Assembly: GCA_022360095.1 (NCBI GenBank)
Contig: JAKSDK010001806.1
Coordinates: 186,001-250,000, forward strand
Direction of reading: 5' to 3'
DNA length: 64,000 nt
DNA from: Phycisphaerales bacterium
GTDB lineage: Bacteria > Planctomycetota > Phycisphaerae > UBA1845 > UTPLA1
Part shown: one piece after another, positions 8,644 to 17,698 of the stretch
How the letters are laid out: each line of letters begins with the position of its first letter
Numbering within the stretch: the first letter of the stretch is position 1
Notes under the pieces: generated by a model
The model's input: the letters and a program-made list of their open reading frames with translations, nothing else
The model's database searches: none
What the model was told of the DNA's origin: nothing
Made by a program: the position numbers and the translations under genes

Positions 8644-9117
8644 ATGACCACAGAACCAGCCGCTTTCGATGAACAAATGATGAGCCGATGCATTGAATTG
8701 GCTCGCCAAGCCAAGGCCAAAGGCAATACCGCAGTCGGATCGTTGATTACGATCGATGGCAACATCGTCGCCGAAGCCGAAGAGCAGACGCCTGCAGGTC
8801 CTGCACGATTTGATCACGCTGAAATGCTGGCGGTTGTTCGCGCCTGCAAGAGCTTGAATTGTCGGACCCTGCCGGCCGGGACGCTCTTCACCACGGCTGA
8901 GCCCTGTTTTCTGTGTGCGTACGCCATTCGCGAGGCGCGCATCGGCCGTGTCGTGATCGGCTCGCCGACGCCGCATATCGGCGCCGCCACGTCGCGATAT
9001 CCGATCCTGTTGGCGTCGGACATTCCGCCCTGGGGGCATGCACCGGATGTCCTGTGTGATGTTCTCCGACAAGAGTGTGATGCGCTCCGCGTGTCTTCAG
9101 CATCGACAAACCCGTAA
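8644..9117 (+). CDS. CDA-fold nucleoside/tRNA-type deaminase
   Basis: A zinc-dependent deaminase of the cytidine-deaminase fold, 157 residues from ATG 8644. The catalytic HAE motif is in DHAEMLAVV and the zinc cysteines are in TTAEPCFLC (PCxxC), as in TadA, guanine deaminase and related nucleoside deaminases. The C-terminus (ASDIPPWGHAPDVLCDVLRQECDAL) resembles the free-base deaminases more than TadA, which ends in a different helix. The frame is open from 8611, but that start would overlap the PNPOx-like gene; ATG 8644 has GGAG upstream. It is probably part of the sigma-54-type operon. Substrate is unassigned. Confidence 0.75.
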   Translation: MTTEPAAFDEQMMSRCIELARQAKAKGNTAVGSLITIDGNIVAEAEEQTPAGPARFDHAEMLAVVRACKSLNCRTLPAGTLFTTAEPCFLCAYAIREARIGRVVIGSPTPHIGAATSRYPILLASDIPPWGHAPDVLCDVLRQECDALRVSSASTNP

Positions 9118-9245
9118 CGACTTTCAAGTAGAGCAAGAATAATGAGGCCAGACATGAACGAAAGAAAGCGAAGCAACCGTGGAGAGCCAGCGCACGACGC
9201 AATGCCGTCGATGCGGGAACGCTCCCCGCCTTTTCTGCAGGGTGC

Positions 9246-9287
9246 CGAACGATTCTGAGCATCGTTTCGACGTCGGACGGTCCGACG
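9246..9287. other. Two adjacent inverted repeats between deaminase and YHS genes
   Basis: CGAACGAT (9246-9253) pairs with ATCGTTTCG (9261-9269), with one bulged T, and CGTCGG (9271-9276) pairs with CCGACG (9282-9287) around ACGGT. No U-tract follows, so an intrinsic terminator is doubtful. An operator or mRNA processing/stability element is possible. Confidence 0.35.
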
Positions 9288-9325
9288 CTCGTTAGAACTT
9301 GGTTAAAAAACAACAGGAGACTGTC

Positions 9326-9829
9326 ATGAATCGCATTGTCACAATCATCGTCATACTCGGTGGAATCATCGGCTTGGCCGGCGTGACTGCAGTTGCCGAT
9401 CGGCCCATGGACAACTCGAGTAATGAGTCCCGTGCCTATCTGCACAGCTACAATCTCCCGAGCAGCGGCCTGGCCATCGAAGGGTATTGCCCCGTGGCAT
9501 ACTTCGCTGTCGGCAAGGCCATCAGGGGTAAATCTGAGTACGCAGTGACGCATAACGGCGTGACCTACTATTTTGTTTCCGCGGACGCCATGAAGGTCTT
9601 CCGTTCGAATCCGGAGAAATACATTCCGGCATATGGAGGCTGGTGCGCGTTTGGGATGTCCGTCAAGGACAAGTTTCCAGTCGACCCGACAAATTTTAAG
9701 ATCGTCGATGGGCGCCTGATGCTCTTTCTAAAGAACAAAAACGTCGATGCCCTTCTGTTGTGGAACAAAGGCAATGAAAAGGACCTTGTGACGAAAGCCG
9801 ATGTTCATTGGAAAAAGGTCAGCAACTAA
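9326..9829 (+). CDS. Exported YHS-domain protein
   Basis: A 167-residue protein with an N-terminal hydrophobic segment (about 4-24, IVTIIVILGGIIGLAGVTAVA) that reads as a signal peptide. The YHS domain starts at about residue 48: GYCPVAYFAVGKAIRGKSEY, then VTYYFVSADAMKVFRSNPEKYIPAYGGWCAFGMS. The two cysteines (GYCPV and GGWCA) are typical of the YHS family found in phenol hydroxylases, heavy-metal ATPases and many secreted proteins, where a metal-binding role is suspected. The frame also opens at 9299, but ATG 9326 has CAGGAGA at a good distance and gives a normal signal peptide. A strong hairpin follows the stop, so the transcript probably ends here. Confidence 0.8.
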   Translation: MNRIVTIIVILGGIIGLAGVTAVADRPMDNSSNESRAYLHSYNLPSSGLAIEGYCPVAYFAVGKAIRGKSEYAVTHNGVTYYFVSADAMKVFRSNPEKYIPAYGGWCAFGMSVKDKFPVDPTNFKIVDGRLMLFLKNKNVDALLLWNKGNEKDLVTKADVHWKKVSN

Positions 9830-9850
9830 AGCCGGATAGCGAGATGTCAT

Positions 9851-9900
9851 AATAACAGCCGTAGGTCGGGGAGTGCCTCGGCCTACGGCTGCTGTTGTTG
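9851..9900 (+). terminator. Stem-loop after the YHS gene
   Basis: CAGCCGTAGG (9856-9865) and CCTACGGCTG (9882-9891) form a perfect 10-bp stem; the flanks (AACA left, TGTT right, offset by 3 bases) extend it. A T-rich stretch (TGTTGTTGG) follows. It lies 27 bases after the stop at 9829, so it is a probable terminator. Confidence 0.6.
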
Positions 9901-9923
9901 GATTGGTTGAGGGAGTGTCTCCG

Positions 9924-10307
9924 ATGCCGATAGCGCTGAAGCGAGTCTACGATCCCGTTTCAAAGGATGACGGAATGCGCATCCTGGTCGACCGGCTTTG
10001 GCCTAGAGGCCTGTCGAAAGAAAGGGCGAAGATCGACCAATGGCTCCGTGACGTAGCGCCGTCCGATGCTCTTCGAAAATGGTTCAACCACGAGCCTGAG
10101 AAGTGGGCCCGGTTCAAGCGACGATATTTTGAGGAACTCCGCGGACACGACGGCATCATTCAAGAAATTCGCCAACTGGCGTCGCGCGAGACGGTGACGC
10201 TTGTTTTCGCCGCCAAGGAAAAAAGAATGAACAACGCGGTTGCGTTCAAGGAATACGTTCTTCGATCAAGAAAGGGTGTTCGCAGCAAGCGCACAAAACT
10301 TGAGTAA
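9924..10307 (+). CDS. DUF488-family protein
   Basis: A 127-residue DUF488 (YeaO-like) protein. The family signature is plain: LKRVYDPVSKDDGMRILVDRLWPRGLSKE near the start, then WFNHEPEKWARFKRRYFEEL, and TLVFAAKEKRMNNAVAFKEYVL at the end. The biochemical role of the family is not established. GAGGGAG precedes ATG 9924, so the longer open frame from 9873 is not used. It follows a likely terminator and so may be transcribed separately from the sigma-54-type operon. The downstream 190 bases to the convergent phosphatase gene hold nothing recognisable. Confidence 0.85.
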   Translation: MPIALKRVYDPVSKDDGMRILVDRLWPRGLSKERAKIDQWLRDVAPSDALRKWFNHEPEKWARFKRRYFEELRGHDGIIQEIRQLASRETVTLVFAAKEKRMNNAVAFKEYVLRSRKGVRSKRTKLE

Positions 10308-10499
10308 GTCCTGAATGGCCTGGTCATTGGAGCACGCGAATCTGAAATCTTCAGGGCTTCGATGGCTCTACAGGTCCCGCTGCCGATGACAAAGTCGCGG
10401 CCACCATTTAAGAACGAAACGAAAACGCAAAGGGGACTCGTCAAAGAATGCGCCGGTTTCCGGATCGGGATTGAACGGTGTGCAGCAGTCCGGGCGCCG

Positions 10500-11240
10500 T
10501 CAGTTGACTTCGATGGCCAGCAGGGTGACGTCATCGTGTAAGAAGGGACCTTCGGTGTGTTGCCGGACTGCACCCAGCACCGCGTTTTTAAGATCGGACA
10601 GGCTGTTACGGCCATGATCCTGAAGGACCTTGTGCAGACGCTCCTCTCCGAACAACTCACCATCTCGGTCCGGCGCTTCAATAAGACCGTCGGTATATAA
10701 CAACATGCGGTCTCCCGGCGCCAGGGGAGTCGACTGTTGTTCGTACTGCGTTTGCTTCATCACGCCAAGCGGCAGGTTGGACATGCCCTCGGTGCTTTGC
10801 AAAGGAGCGGTTCGCCAATCGCCGTCATCACGATGCCAAATGAGTACGGGATAATGGCCGGCATAAGCGAAATAGAGATGCGAGTCAGCTTGATAAAATC
10901 CAGCGACAGCCGCGGTCGTCATGGCTTGGAACCCTTTTTCCGCAGCAAGATGGTTGAGATCACTCAACACGCTGTTGCCGTCGGCATCGTTCATACGCCT
11001 TTGCAGGGCCTGATAAAGCCATTCGCTAACCTGGCTCACAGCCTCGCCGTGTCCGACCACATCAGCGATGGCAACCCGCGTTAACACGTCGCCGCCGCAC
11101 ACACTGAGATAATAGATGTCGCCCCCTTTGCCGCCGTTGCACGCGCTGGAATACAAACTTGCCGTGAGGCCTGTGGAGCATACATCCTGGTCCTGATTGC
11201 GAATTCCGCCCCACACTTCCGAACATTGGATGCGATACAT
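10500..11240 (-). CDS. SpoIIE-type PP2C serine phosphatase
   Basis: A 246-residue single-domain Ser/Thr phosphatase of the SpoIIE/RsbU type. Metal-binding aspartates appear in GGKGGDIYYLS and VAIADVVGHGEAVS, with later motifs FAYAGHYPVLIWH, LAPGDRMLLYTDGLIEA and the C-terminal HDDVTLLAIEVN. No sensor (PAS, GAF, HAMP) domain is attached; the first 30 residues are a short Cys-containing leader. Such enzymes usually dephosphorylate an anti-sigma-factor antagonist in partner-switching systems, but no STAS or RsbW-like gene is adjacent, so its partner is unknown. It is convergent with the DUF488 gene. Confidence 0.85.
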   Translation of the reverse strand: MYRIQCSEVWGGIRNQDQDVCSTGLTASLYSSACNGGKGGDIYYLSVCGGDVLTRVAIADVVGHGEAVSQVSEWLYQALQRRMNDADGNSVLSDLNHLAAEKGFQAMTTAAVAGFYQADSHLYFAYAGHYPVLIWHRDDGDWRTAPLQSTEGMSNLPLGVMKQTQYEQQSTPLAPGDRMLLYTDGLIEAPDRDGELFGEERLHKVLQDHGRNSLSDLKNAVLGAVRQHTEGPFLHDDVTLLAIEVN

Positions 11241-11477
11241 TTCATCCTCCCGTGATCTTCAGCTCAGCGATCCGGTCGGTGCTGGAGCCGTGGGTTTGAA
11301 CTCGCCTCTCGATGATCTGCTTCACAGTTTGGCGTTCCGGACGAACCTCCTCTGTTTGATCGATACCTTCCAGATCCTAGCCGTCGGATTGAATCCGTTC
11401 AGGTCAACCGGTTGGAAAAATGTCGATTTGCGCGGCGCCGCCGCGCCGTGTGGTGGAATCTTGTCGCTGATCGATAC

Positions 11478-11551
11478 TGGGCCCGCCCGGACTCGAACCG
11501 GGAACCTAGAGATTATGAGTCCCTTGCTCTAACCAATTGAGCTACGGGCCC
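11478..11551 (-). tRNA. tRNA with CAU anticodon (Ile2 or elongator Met)
   Basis: A full cloverleaf on the minus strand, 74 nt with discriminator A: acceptor GGGCCCG/CGGGCCC, D arm GCTC...GAGC, anticodon loop CTCATAA on stem AGGGA/TCTCT, and T arm CCGGG/CCGGG with TTCGAGT. CCA is not encoded. The loop fits either tRNA-Ile2 (lysidine-modified C34) or elongator Met. The overall look (GGGCC acceptor, CTCATAATC) leans to Ile2, but this cannot be settled by eye. It is not an initiator tRNA, because the anticodon stem lacks the three G-C pairs. Confidence 0.9.
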
Positions 11552-11740
11552 CGCAAAGGGATTCAACTTTTGTCGTTCAAGCCCTAGGTGTAGAACTCCT
11601 CGCTGTCCCTTTTTTCGAGCGGGGAAGACACGAGGGTTGGGATTATAATCAATGAAAAGCCGGCGTGCACGCAGCGAGCGAAGGAAACCACGACGTCACG
11701 GTGTTAACATTCCTTGGAATCGCTTTCTTCTGCGAAGGTC

Positions 11741-12265
11741 CTACTCGGAGGAACTCGTCGCAGGCTTGGCCGGACGGGAAACCGTCTTGGGGCTTGCTTC
11801 GCTCTTGGCGCGTCTTAACCATTGTAAGAACCTCGGCGCAGGCGGAACGGGGTTCACATACAGGGCTCCGACCTTCTTGCCATTCGGATCGCAAAGTACG
11901 CAGACTTGGGATTTCGTCACACCATATCGCTTCGCATGCTCCTCGAAAAAGGCGAATTCCAGTTCGATGTTGACGGTGTCCGCAAGTTCTTTTTTGACGT
12001 CGGCGTCCTGAAAGACTTTTCTTCCCATGTTCCGATGATGCGTTGAGTCCCAGGTCTTGAAATAGAGCAATTGCGGTTTGTTCTCTTTCTTGGCCTGCTC
12101 CTCACCGCCGAGGCCGGGGCCGGCATACCAGAATGGTGCATTACAGCCGCTGGCGGAACACAATGCCAGCATGCTCGAAAAAGAGAGGAGAATAAGGCTC
12201 CGATGATCTAACTGACCGGACGTTTCTTTCAAAGCATCGTCTCCATTCGATGAAACCGGGTCCAT
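11741..12265 (-). CDS. Thioredoxin-fold lipoprotein without CxxC
   Basis: A 174-residue putative lipoprotein: hydrophobic LILLSFSSMLALCSASGC, with the final Cys as lipid attachment site. The mature part reads KPQLLYFKTWDSTHHRNMGRKVF, the opening strand and helix of thioredoxin-like proteins, but the CxxC site is replaced by TWDSTHHR. Later it has VCVLCDPNGKKVGALYVNPVPP, the strand pair and cis-Pro-like region. The Pro-rich tail is poorly ordered. It is therefore probably a non-catalytic thioredoxin-fold envelope protein. ATG 12265 follows GAGGTGG; shorter starts (TTG 12232, ATG 12172) would give a more ordinary signal peptide. It follows the RNase E/G gene by 35 bases on the other side. Confidence 0.6.
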   Translation of the reverse strand: MDPVSSNGDDALKETSGQLDHRSLILLSFSSMLALCSASGCNAPFWYAGPGLGGEEQAKKENKPQLLYFKTWDSTHHRNMGRKVFQDADVKKELADTVNIELEFAFFEEHAKRYGVTKSQVCVLCDPNGKKVGALYVNPVPPAPRFLQWLRRAKSEASPKTVSRPAKPATSSSE

Positions 12266-12300
12266 TCATTCCACCTCGTGCACTCACGTTTGGATCATGA

Positions 12301-14730
12301 TTATCGTTTTCGTCTGCCCTGTCGTCTTTGCGTCGCGCGGGATGATCGGCCCGAATCACCGTGTTTGTGCTCCGTCGCCGTAGATGCCTGCACTTCCCGT
12401 CCTCGTCGATCGGTACACGAAAGCACAACCTGGTTGACGGCAAATGATTCGATGCCGTGGACTCGGATGGTTTGTCCGCTGGCGCGTTCGAGGTCTGAGA
12501 GTTGATGGCGTTTTCGATTCAGCAAGTCGTTCGCAACCGCCGTTGAGACGCGAACGTCGATGAATGCGACGCCTCCCCGATGACTCGCGAGGCGTATACG
12601 ACGCATGACATCCAAAACGACGGACTCCGGGGCTTTCACTCGGCCACTGCCGCCGCAGCGCGGGCATTCACGAAACATGCTCCGCGTCAATGACGGGCGC
12701 TGCCGCTGCCGAGTCATTTCCAACAACCCGAACTTGGAAATCCGCAGAACCTTCGCTCGCTCCTTGTGTTTGCGAAGTGCTTCGGACAGGCGGCGCTCCA
12801 CGGTTCGGCGATGTCGTTCTTGACCCATGTCGATCAGGTCGCAGACGATCAGGCCTCCAAGGTCGCGAAGACGCAACTGTCGCGCGATTTCATCGACAGC
12901 CTCGATATTGACACGGTAGGCCGTCTCCTCGGCGTTTTCCGGAACCCGAAACTTTCCGGAGTTCACGTCGATCGCCACCATCGCTTCCGTTTGTTCGATC
13001 ACGATGGAGCCACCGCAGGGCAGTGGTACCGTTTTCGAATGGAGCCGGTCGATCTCTGCTTCAATGCCAAAGCGGTGGAACATTGGCTCCGCGCCTTCGA
13101 AGGCTTCCACAACGTCCTGCGAGCGAGGGCTGGCAATCGAAAGAAACTCACGAACGCGATTGGCGACGGCCGGACTGTCAACCATGATTCGTCGTAAGCT
13201 CGAATCGTAGACGTCTCGGATCGTGCGAATCACAAGATCCGATTCTTTATAGATTTCCGTCGGAGCCGGTTCTCTCTTGATCCGCTGGGCCACCTTCTTC
13301 CAGAGCCGCGTGAGAAAATTCAGATCACGCTGGAGATCGCGCTTGGGCCGATCGACACCCGCCGTCCGAACGATGAAACCCATCTCCTTTGGCAAGGAGA
13401 GCTGGCCCAGCAGTTCACGCATCTTGTGCCGTTTATCGTCGTCTTCGATCTTGCGAGAAACGCCGAGTTGATCCATGCCAGGCATCATGACAAGGAAACG
13501 GCCGGGCAAGGAAACGTAACTCGATAGCGTCGGGCCCTTCGTTCCGATGCCCTCCTTGATGACCTGCACGATGACTTCCTGGCCGCGCTTGAGGCAATTC
13601 TGGATGGGTGGACGTTGGCGGCGCGGCGTTTTCTTTCCGACCGATTCAGGCTCACCTTTGCCGTCCTGGAAATACTGCGGGTGGAGGTCGCTGATATGCA
13701 GAAAGCCGTGGGCCGGGAGGCCGAAATCAACGAACGCCGCCTGAATCGAAGGTTCGACGTTGGTGACCCGGCCCTTGTAAATATTGCCGACGTTTGATGA
13801 AGAGGATGCTCGCTCAATATGGAGCTCGTCCAGACGACCGTCGCGGAGTATGGCGATTCGGCATTCTTCCGCTTCGGCAACGTTGATTAACATCTCTCGC
13901 TCGTCCGCCGTCGTTTTTCGGGACGCGCTGCTTCTTGTCGTAGTTCGCAGTCTCAATTGTGCAGGCGATGCGGGCCGTTTTGATGAAACAGTTTTTTTCT
14001 CTTCGATGGGTTCCGGCCGTTCGACCTCGTCAAAATCGATAGGGTCGGATGCAGCGATCGTTATTTCTGATCGTGAAGGCGTTGCATCCGAGGTTTTTGC
14101 TCGTCTTGTGGATTTCGCCCTCCGAGCTTCGGGTTTGGTTTGAGCACGCGACCTCGACGTCGATTTCGCTTTGCCTGAGGGGCCGGAAGAAGATTTCTCA
14201 TGGGTCTCGAGGGACGCTTCATTTCTTGCTCTTGAATCACGAGCCCCCGGCTTCTCGTCAGAAGTCCTGCGAAGCGTGGCGATCACCTCGGCCTCTTCGG
14301 CGAGGCGACGCGTTCGTGATCTGCGCACTTTTTTTGTTCGGGGCTGCTTACTCTGCTTTTTGTCATGCAGTGCGTCCTGCTTTTTTGCAGGCGGTGCATC
14401 ATCCTGCAGGACGGCATTATGTTCTTCCCTCGACGACTTATCGACTTGCTGAGATATCGTCGCCTTATTGTCAAAAATGCCGGCGCCGAACTCCGAATCG
14501 TCCGCAACAACGGCCGGCCCCGCCGGAACGCTGGTGGAGGAGGTTTTCATTTCGGCTGCAATCGCTGTGTTTTCGTTTGCTTTTGAACGTGCGGCGGAAG
14601 ATTCCGTTTCCCGAGCCGTTCTGCCTGATTTGCTTTTCTTTCCAGGTTTTTTTCTGGTTACCCGGGTCTTTTTTTTGACGCCGCCCCCCTCCGTGGGTGT
14701 CGGCCGCTTTTTCAGTTTTGCCACAATCAT
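12301..14730 (-). CDS. rng: Ribonuclease E/G family endoribonuclease
   Basis: Single-strand-specific endoribonuclease for rRNA/tRNA processing and mRNA decay. The first roughly 270 residues are a low-complexity Lys/Arg/Ser/Thr-rich region (KKRPTPTEGGGVKKKTRVTR and on), unusual in being N-terminal. The catalytic part begins near 280: CRIAILRDGRLDELHIER, an S1 domain GNIYKGRVTNVEPSIQAAFVDFG...GFLHISDL, then QVIKEGIGTKGPTLSSYVSLPGRF, the DNase I-like site MVAIDVNSGKF and LGGLIVCDLIDM with the metal-binding Asp pair, and the Zn-link-type cysteines ECPRCGGSGRVK (CPxC). It ends about 100 residues later in a basic tail, without the long E. coli scaffold. ATG 14730 abuts its AAGAGG; GTG 14724 has better spacing. 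It lies 44 bases after the DUF2344 gene, a pairing common in bacteria. Confidence 0.9.
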   Translation of the reverse strand: MIVAKLKKRPTPTEGGGVKKKTRVTRKKPGKKSKSGRTARETESSAARSKANENTAIAAEMKTSSTSVPAGPAVVADDSEFGAGIFDNKATISQQVDKSSREEHNAVLQDDAPPAKKQDALHDKKQSKQPRTKKVRRSRTRRLAEEAEVIATLRRTSDEKPGARDSRARNEASLETHEKSSSGPSGKAKSTSRSRAQTKPEARRAKSTRRAKTSDATPSRSEITIAASDPIDFDEVERPEPIEEKKTVSSKRPASPAQLRLRTTTRSSASRKTTADEREMLINVAEAEECRIAILRDGRLDELHIERASSSSNVGNIYKGRVTNVEPSIQAAFVDFGLPAHGFLHISDLHPQYFQDGKGEPESVGKKTPRRQRPPIQNCLKRGQEVIVQVIKEGIGTKGPTLSSYVSLPGRFLVMMPGMDQLGVSRKIEDDDKRHKMRELLGQLSLPKEMGFIVRTAGVDRPKRDLQRDLNFLTRLWKKVAQRIKREPAPTEIYKESDLVIRTIRDVYDSSLRRIMVDSPAVANRVREFLSIASPRSQDVVEAFEGAEPMFHRFGIEAEIDRLHSKTVPLPCGGSIVIEQTEAMVAIDVNSGKFRVPENAEETAYRVNIEAVDEIARQLRLRDLGGLIVCDLIDMGQERHRRTVERRLSEALRKHKERAKVLRISKFGLLEMTRQRQRPSLTRSMFRECPRCGGSGRVKAPESVVLDVMRRIRLASHRGGVAFIDVRVSTAVANDLLNRKRHQLSDLERASGQTIRVHGIESFAVNQVVLSCTDRRGREVQASTATEHKHGDSGRSSRATQRRQGRRKR

Positions 14731-14774
14731 CCTCTTGGGAGGAATTCACGATCAATGCTGCGCAACGAAAGAAT

Positions 14775-15407
14775 CTAGGGTCGATAGGCTGCTTTTCGTC
14801 GTACCACGCGATGGAGATAATCGCGGCTTGAGAGCCCCACGCTCTCGAGGACTTCGTTGACCCTTGCCGTTCCTTCCGGTGTGACGATCTGCGTCCAGCA
14901 CAGGACATCCTCGGTGACTGTCATATCCAGTACAAAAGGGCGGATGTCGATCGGCCTCGCCGCGGCGCTTTTCCCCAAAATGCGCTCGAAGAAGAAGCTC
15001 TTCTTCGAAAGAAACAGCAAGGTCGCTTTCGCCACCGACTCATGGATCTGCGGTTCAAGTTCCAGGTCGTATTGAACTTCCGACGGCAATCGGCGATCTC
15101 GATCGGCCAGTTTCTCAGCCGACAGGAGCCGCATGCCCTCGGGGATCTGCGCGGACAGCCGGGACAAGACGCCGGCGGGATCCTCGTCGGATACCAATTC
15201 CAGAACGAGCAACTCGGCCAAGGATGCCACCCCGACCGGACGGGGCAAGGAGATCCTCATTTTCGGCCGAGGATTAAAGCCCTCGGAGTAGCGAATCGGC
15301 AAGCCGGATCGCACCAGTGCGCGCTGGAACAGCCTCAATGAGTCGTGGTGCGAAATGAATCGCAGGTCACCCTCAATGGCGAATTGAATCGCCAAACGGT
15401 TGCGCAA
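14775..15407 (-). CDS. DUF2344 / TIGR03936-type protein (radical-SAM-associated)
   Basis: A 210-residue protein of the DUF2344 family. Its hallmark start IQFAIEGDLRFISHHDSLRLFQRALVRSGLPIRYSEGFNPRPKM is present and complete. In many bacteria this domain is fused to, or next to, a B12-binding radical SAM protein, and it commonly precedes an RNase E/G gene, as here. No radical SAM gene is in the adjacent 150 bases or upstream in ptsI, so the partner is absent locally. Function is unknown; an RNA-related role is suggested only by the conserved linkage. Confidence 0.85.
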   Translation of the reverse strand: MRNRLAIQFAIEGDLRFISHHDSLRLFQRALVRSGLPIRYSEGFNPRPKMRISLPRPVGVASLAELLVLELVSDEDPAGVLSRLSAQIPEGMRLLSAEKLADRDRRLPSEVQYDLELEPQIHESVAKATLLFLSKKSFFFERILGKSAAARPIDIRPFVLDMTVTEDVLCWTQIVTPEGTARVNEVLESVGLSSRDYLHRVVRRKAAYRP

Positions 15408-15517
15408 GAAAGCCCGTAATTCCTTTCATCAAACTTTCCGTTCATCCCGATTTCGCGTCGGCGCCTACACAGCGCTCGGACCGGGATCGATGTCTTTCAC
15501 CCGTTCGAACAGGTGGC

Positions 15518-15540
15518 GAAAAAGCACCTTGGTGCCCTTT
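15518..15540 (-). terminator. Weak terminator after ptsI
   Basis: On the minus strand GCAC-CAAG-GTGC is followed directly by TTTTT, 18-40 bases past the ptsI stop. The stem is short, so confidence is low. Confidence 0.35.
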
Positions 15541-15557
15541 CGCGACACGTCCGCGGG

Positions 15558-17297
15558 TCAAAGGTCGCCCCAGACCTTTCGTGTCTCGTCGCGCAGGTAG
15601 TTTAACACCTCCCGTTCGGTTTCAAAGGAGATGACGCGACGCATCACTTTTTCCGCATCGGCCACCGTGATGCTTCGGATGATTTTCTTCACGCGGGGGA
15701 TATTGCCCGCAGACATTGAAAATGTTCGTAACCCCATACCTGTCAACAAGATAGTGAAAAGGGGGTCGCCGGCCATTTCACCGCAGAGGCTCACGGACGT
15801 CCCATATCGCCGCCCATCTCGCATCACCCCTCGAAGCAGCCTGAGAATCGAAGGGTCTGCCGGGGTGTAAAGTTGGGCCACGCGTTCGTTGGTGCGATCA
15901 ACGGCCAGCGTATATTGGATCAGGTCATTGGTGCCGATGCTCATGAAATCCGTTTCTCGTGCGAGTTCACGGGCGCAGATTGCTGCAGCGGGGGTCTCGA
16001 TCATCACGCCAACCGGGATGTCGCTCTTGAATTCGTAGCCGTCCTGTTCCAAGTCCTCCATGACAAGGCTCATCACGAATTTTGCCTGCCGTAGTTCCAT
16101 AATCCGTGAGATAAGCGGAAACATGACTCGGACATCGCCATAGGCGCTGGCTCGGACGATGGCACGGAGTTGTGCCCGAAACATGGTCAGATTTTGGAGG
16201 CTGTAACGAATGGACCTGAGTCCCAGGAAAGGATTTTTTTCGGGTTCCCAATTGCCGCTTGGATGGCACTTGTCCCCACCCAAGTCCATCGTGCGAATCA
16301 CGAGCGGACGGTCGCCGATCGTTTCGAGGGCATCGCGGTATGCCCTGAACTGTTCCTCCTCGGTCGGTTGATGTTGACTCTCCAGGAACAGGAACTCGGT
16401 TCGAAACAACCCGATGCCGGTCGCTCCTTTCTCCATGCAGTCCTTGATTTCCAGCGGAAACTCAATGTTGCCGAGCAATTCAATGACCGTGCCATCCTTG
16501 GTCTCTGCCTTGAGGTCGCGGAGCTCTTCGAGTGTGGCACGGACTTCCTGAAGGTGTTCAGCTTCGGCGGCATAGTTTTCACGCTGGCTGCTGTCAGGAT
16601 TGATGACGACGACCCCGTGCAGCCCATCGATAACCAGCGTGTCGCCGCTGGATACATGCGACGCGATGTCCTCGAGACCGACGACGGCGGGAATGCCGAG
16701 ACCGGCGGCGATGATGGCGGTGTGCGAAGTCGTACCGCCGGCGTCGGTGGCAAAGCCCAGCAGGCGTTTCGTCCGTTCCAACATGATGAGTTGTGAGGGT
16801 GTGAGGTCGTGCGCGACGATGATGACCGGTTGTTCAAGAGATTCCAGCTCGTGTCGCGTTTCCGCGCCGACGTGATGGAGCAAACGCCGTTCGATATCCA
16901 ACACGTCCTTGGCCCGTTCCTGCAGAAAGGGACTGCCCATTTCCTGAAACCGGCGCCGATAACGGCGCATGAAAATACTGATTGCGTAGGCCGCGCTATA
17001 GTGATTCGACTCGATCAGGGATGCGATTTCTTGAAGCGGTTTGGGGTCGCCCAGCCAACGTTCGTGGAAACCGAAGATGTCGGCCAGGTCGGCGCCGGCT
17101 CGGGACGCGAAACGTTCGCGCTCCTGTCCGACCTCGACCCTGGCCGAGTCGAAAGTGCGATTCAGCAGTTCAAGTTCGTGCTTGATTTGATCGTTGGGTA
17201 CGGACCGGCGAGGGACGCGCGTTTCCTCGGTTTCGAGGACGAGTGCATCTCCGATGACGACTCCTGAGGAGACCCCGATGCCACGCTTTAGCGGCAT
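15558..17297 (-). CDS. ptsI: Phosphoenolpyruvate-protein phosphotransferase (EI)
   Basis: Transfers phosphate from PEP to HPr; 579 residues from ATG 17297. Motifs in order: N-terminal GIGVSSGVVIGDALV, the phospho-His site GGTTSHTAIIAAGLGIPAVVG, the swivelling linker, and the PEP-binding barrel with GIGLFRTEFLF, RTMDLGGDKC, NPFLGLRSIRYSL, GVMIETPAAA, DFMSIGTNDLIQYTLAVDR and the C-terminal SLCGEMAGDP. All expected catalytic residues seem present. The longer open frame to 17357 is rejected because AAGGAGGAGC stands just ahead of ATG 17297. It is the last gene of hpf-ptsN-ptsH-ptsI, 22 bases after ptsH. No sugar permease is nearby, so the chain likely serves regulation rather than sugar uptake. 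Confidence 0.95.
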   Translation of the reverse strand: MPLKRGIGVSSGVVIGDALVLETEETRVPRRSVPNDQIKHELELLNRTFDSARVEVGQERERFASRAGADLADIFGFHERWLGDPKPLQEIASLIESNHYSAAYAISIFMRRYRRRFQEMGSPFLQERAKDVLDIERRLLHHVGAETRHELESLEQPVIIVAHDLTPSQLIMLERTKRLLGFATDAGGTTSHTAIIAAGLGIPAVVGLEDIASHVSSGDTLVIDGLHGVVVINPDSSQRENYAAEAEHLQEVRATLEELRDLKAETKDGTVIELLGNIEFPLEIKDCMEKGATGIGLFRTEFLFLESQHQPTEEEQFRAYRDALETIGDRPLVIRTMDLGGDKCHPSGNWEPEKNPFLGLRSIRYSLQNLTMFRAQLRAIVRASAYGDVRVMFPLISRIMELRQAKFVMSLVMEDLEQDGYEFKSDIPVGVMIETPAAAICARELARETDFMSIGTNDLIQYTLAVDRTNERVAQLYTPADPSILRLLRGVMRDGRRYGTSVSLCGEMAGDPLFTILLTGMGLRTFSMSAGNIPRVKKIIRSITVADAEKVMRRVISFETEREVLNYLRDETRKVWGDL

Positions 17298-17319
17298 TGC
17301 GCTCCTCCTTGTGCCCGGC

Positions 17320-17604
17320 TTATCCCTCTCCGAACTTGCCCTTGACCAGCCCTGCAAGTGCTTGCACGGCTTCTTGTGCGTCTTGTCCCTCGGCGACGAC
17401 GTGGAGGGTAGTGCCCTCGACTGCTTCGAGGAGCATCATTTCCATCGGACTCTTGCCATCCACGTCCAGACCGTCCTTCTTGACGCGGATCGTGCTGCCG
17501 AACTGTGATGCCAGATCCACGAAACGCATGACCGGTCGGGCATGCAATCCTTGAGTATTCGAGATCGTGACCTCGATTTCTGCATGTCGTTGATTTTCCG
17601 ACAT
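17320..17604 (-). CDS. ptsH: HPr phosphocarrier protein
   Basis: A 94-residue HPr. It carries the phospho-His in NTQGLHARPVMRFVDLASQF and a Ser46-type regulatory site in DGKSPMEMMLLEAVEGTTL, so it could be a substrate of HPr kinase, although hprK is not in the window. It starts at ATG 17604 (MSENQ); the open frame to 17646 has no support. It lies between ptsN and ptsI in one operon. Confidence 0.93.
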   Translation of the reverse strand: MSENQRHAEIEVTISNTQGLHARPVMRFVDLASQFGSTIRVKKDGLDVDGKSPMEMMLLEAVEGTTLHVVAEGQDAQEAVQALAGLVKGKFGEG

Positions 17605-17698
17605 CTCGTCCGTCCATGGGAATCCAGAGACACCACTTTCCCTCAAAGTGGCTGCCTAAGTTATCACCAACCGCCGGCATCAATCGTCCGAAGTTTCA

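Noticed and set aside
9142..9258. 38-codon frame between the deaminase and YHS genes.
   Set aside because: Weak ribosome site, no hydrophobic or domain pattern, and it overlaps the inverted repeats.
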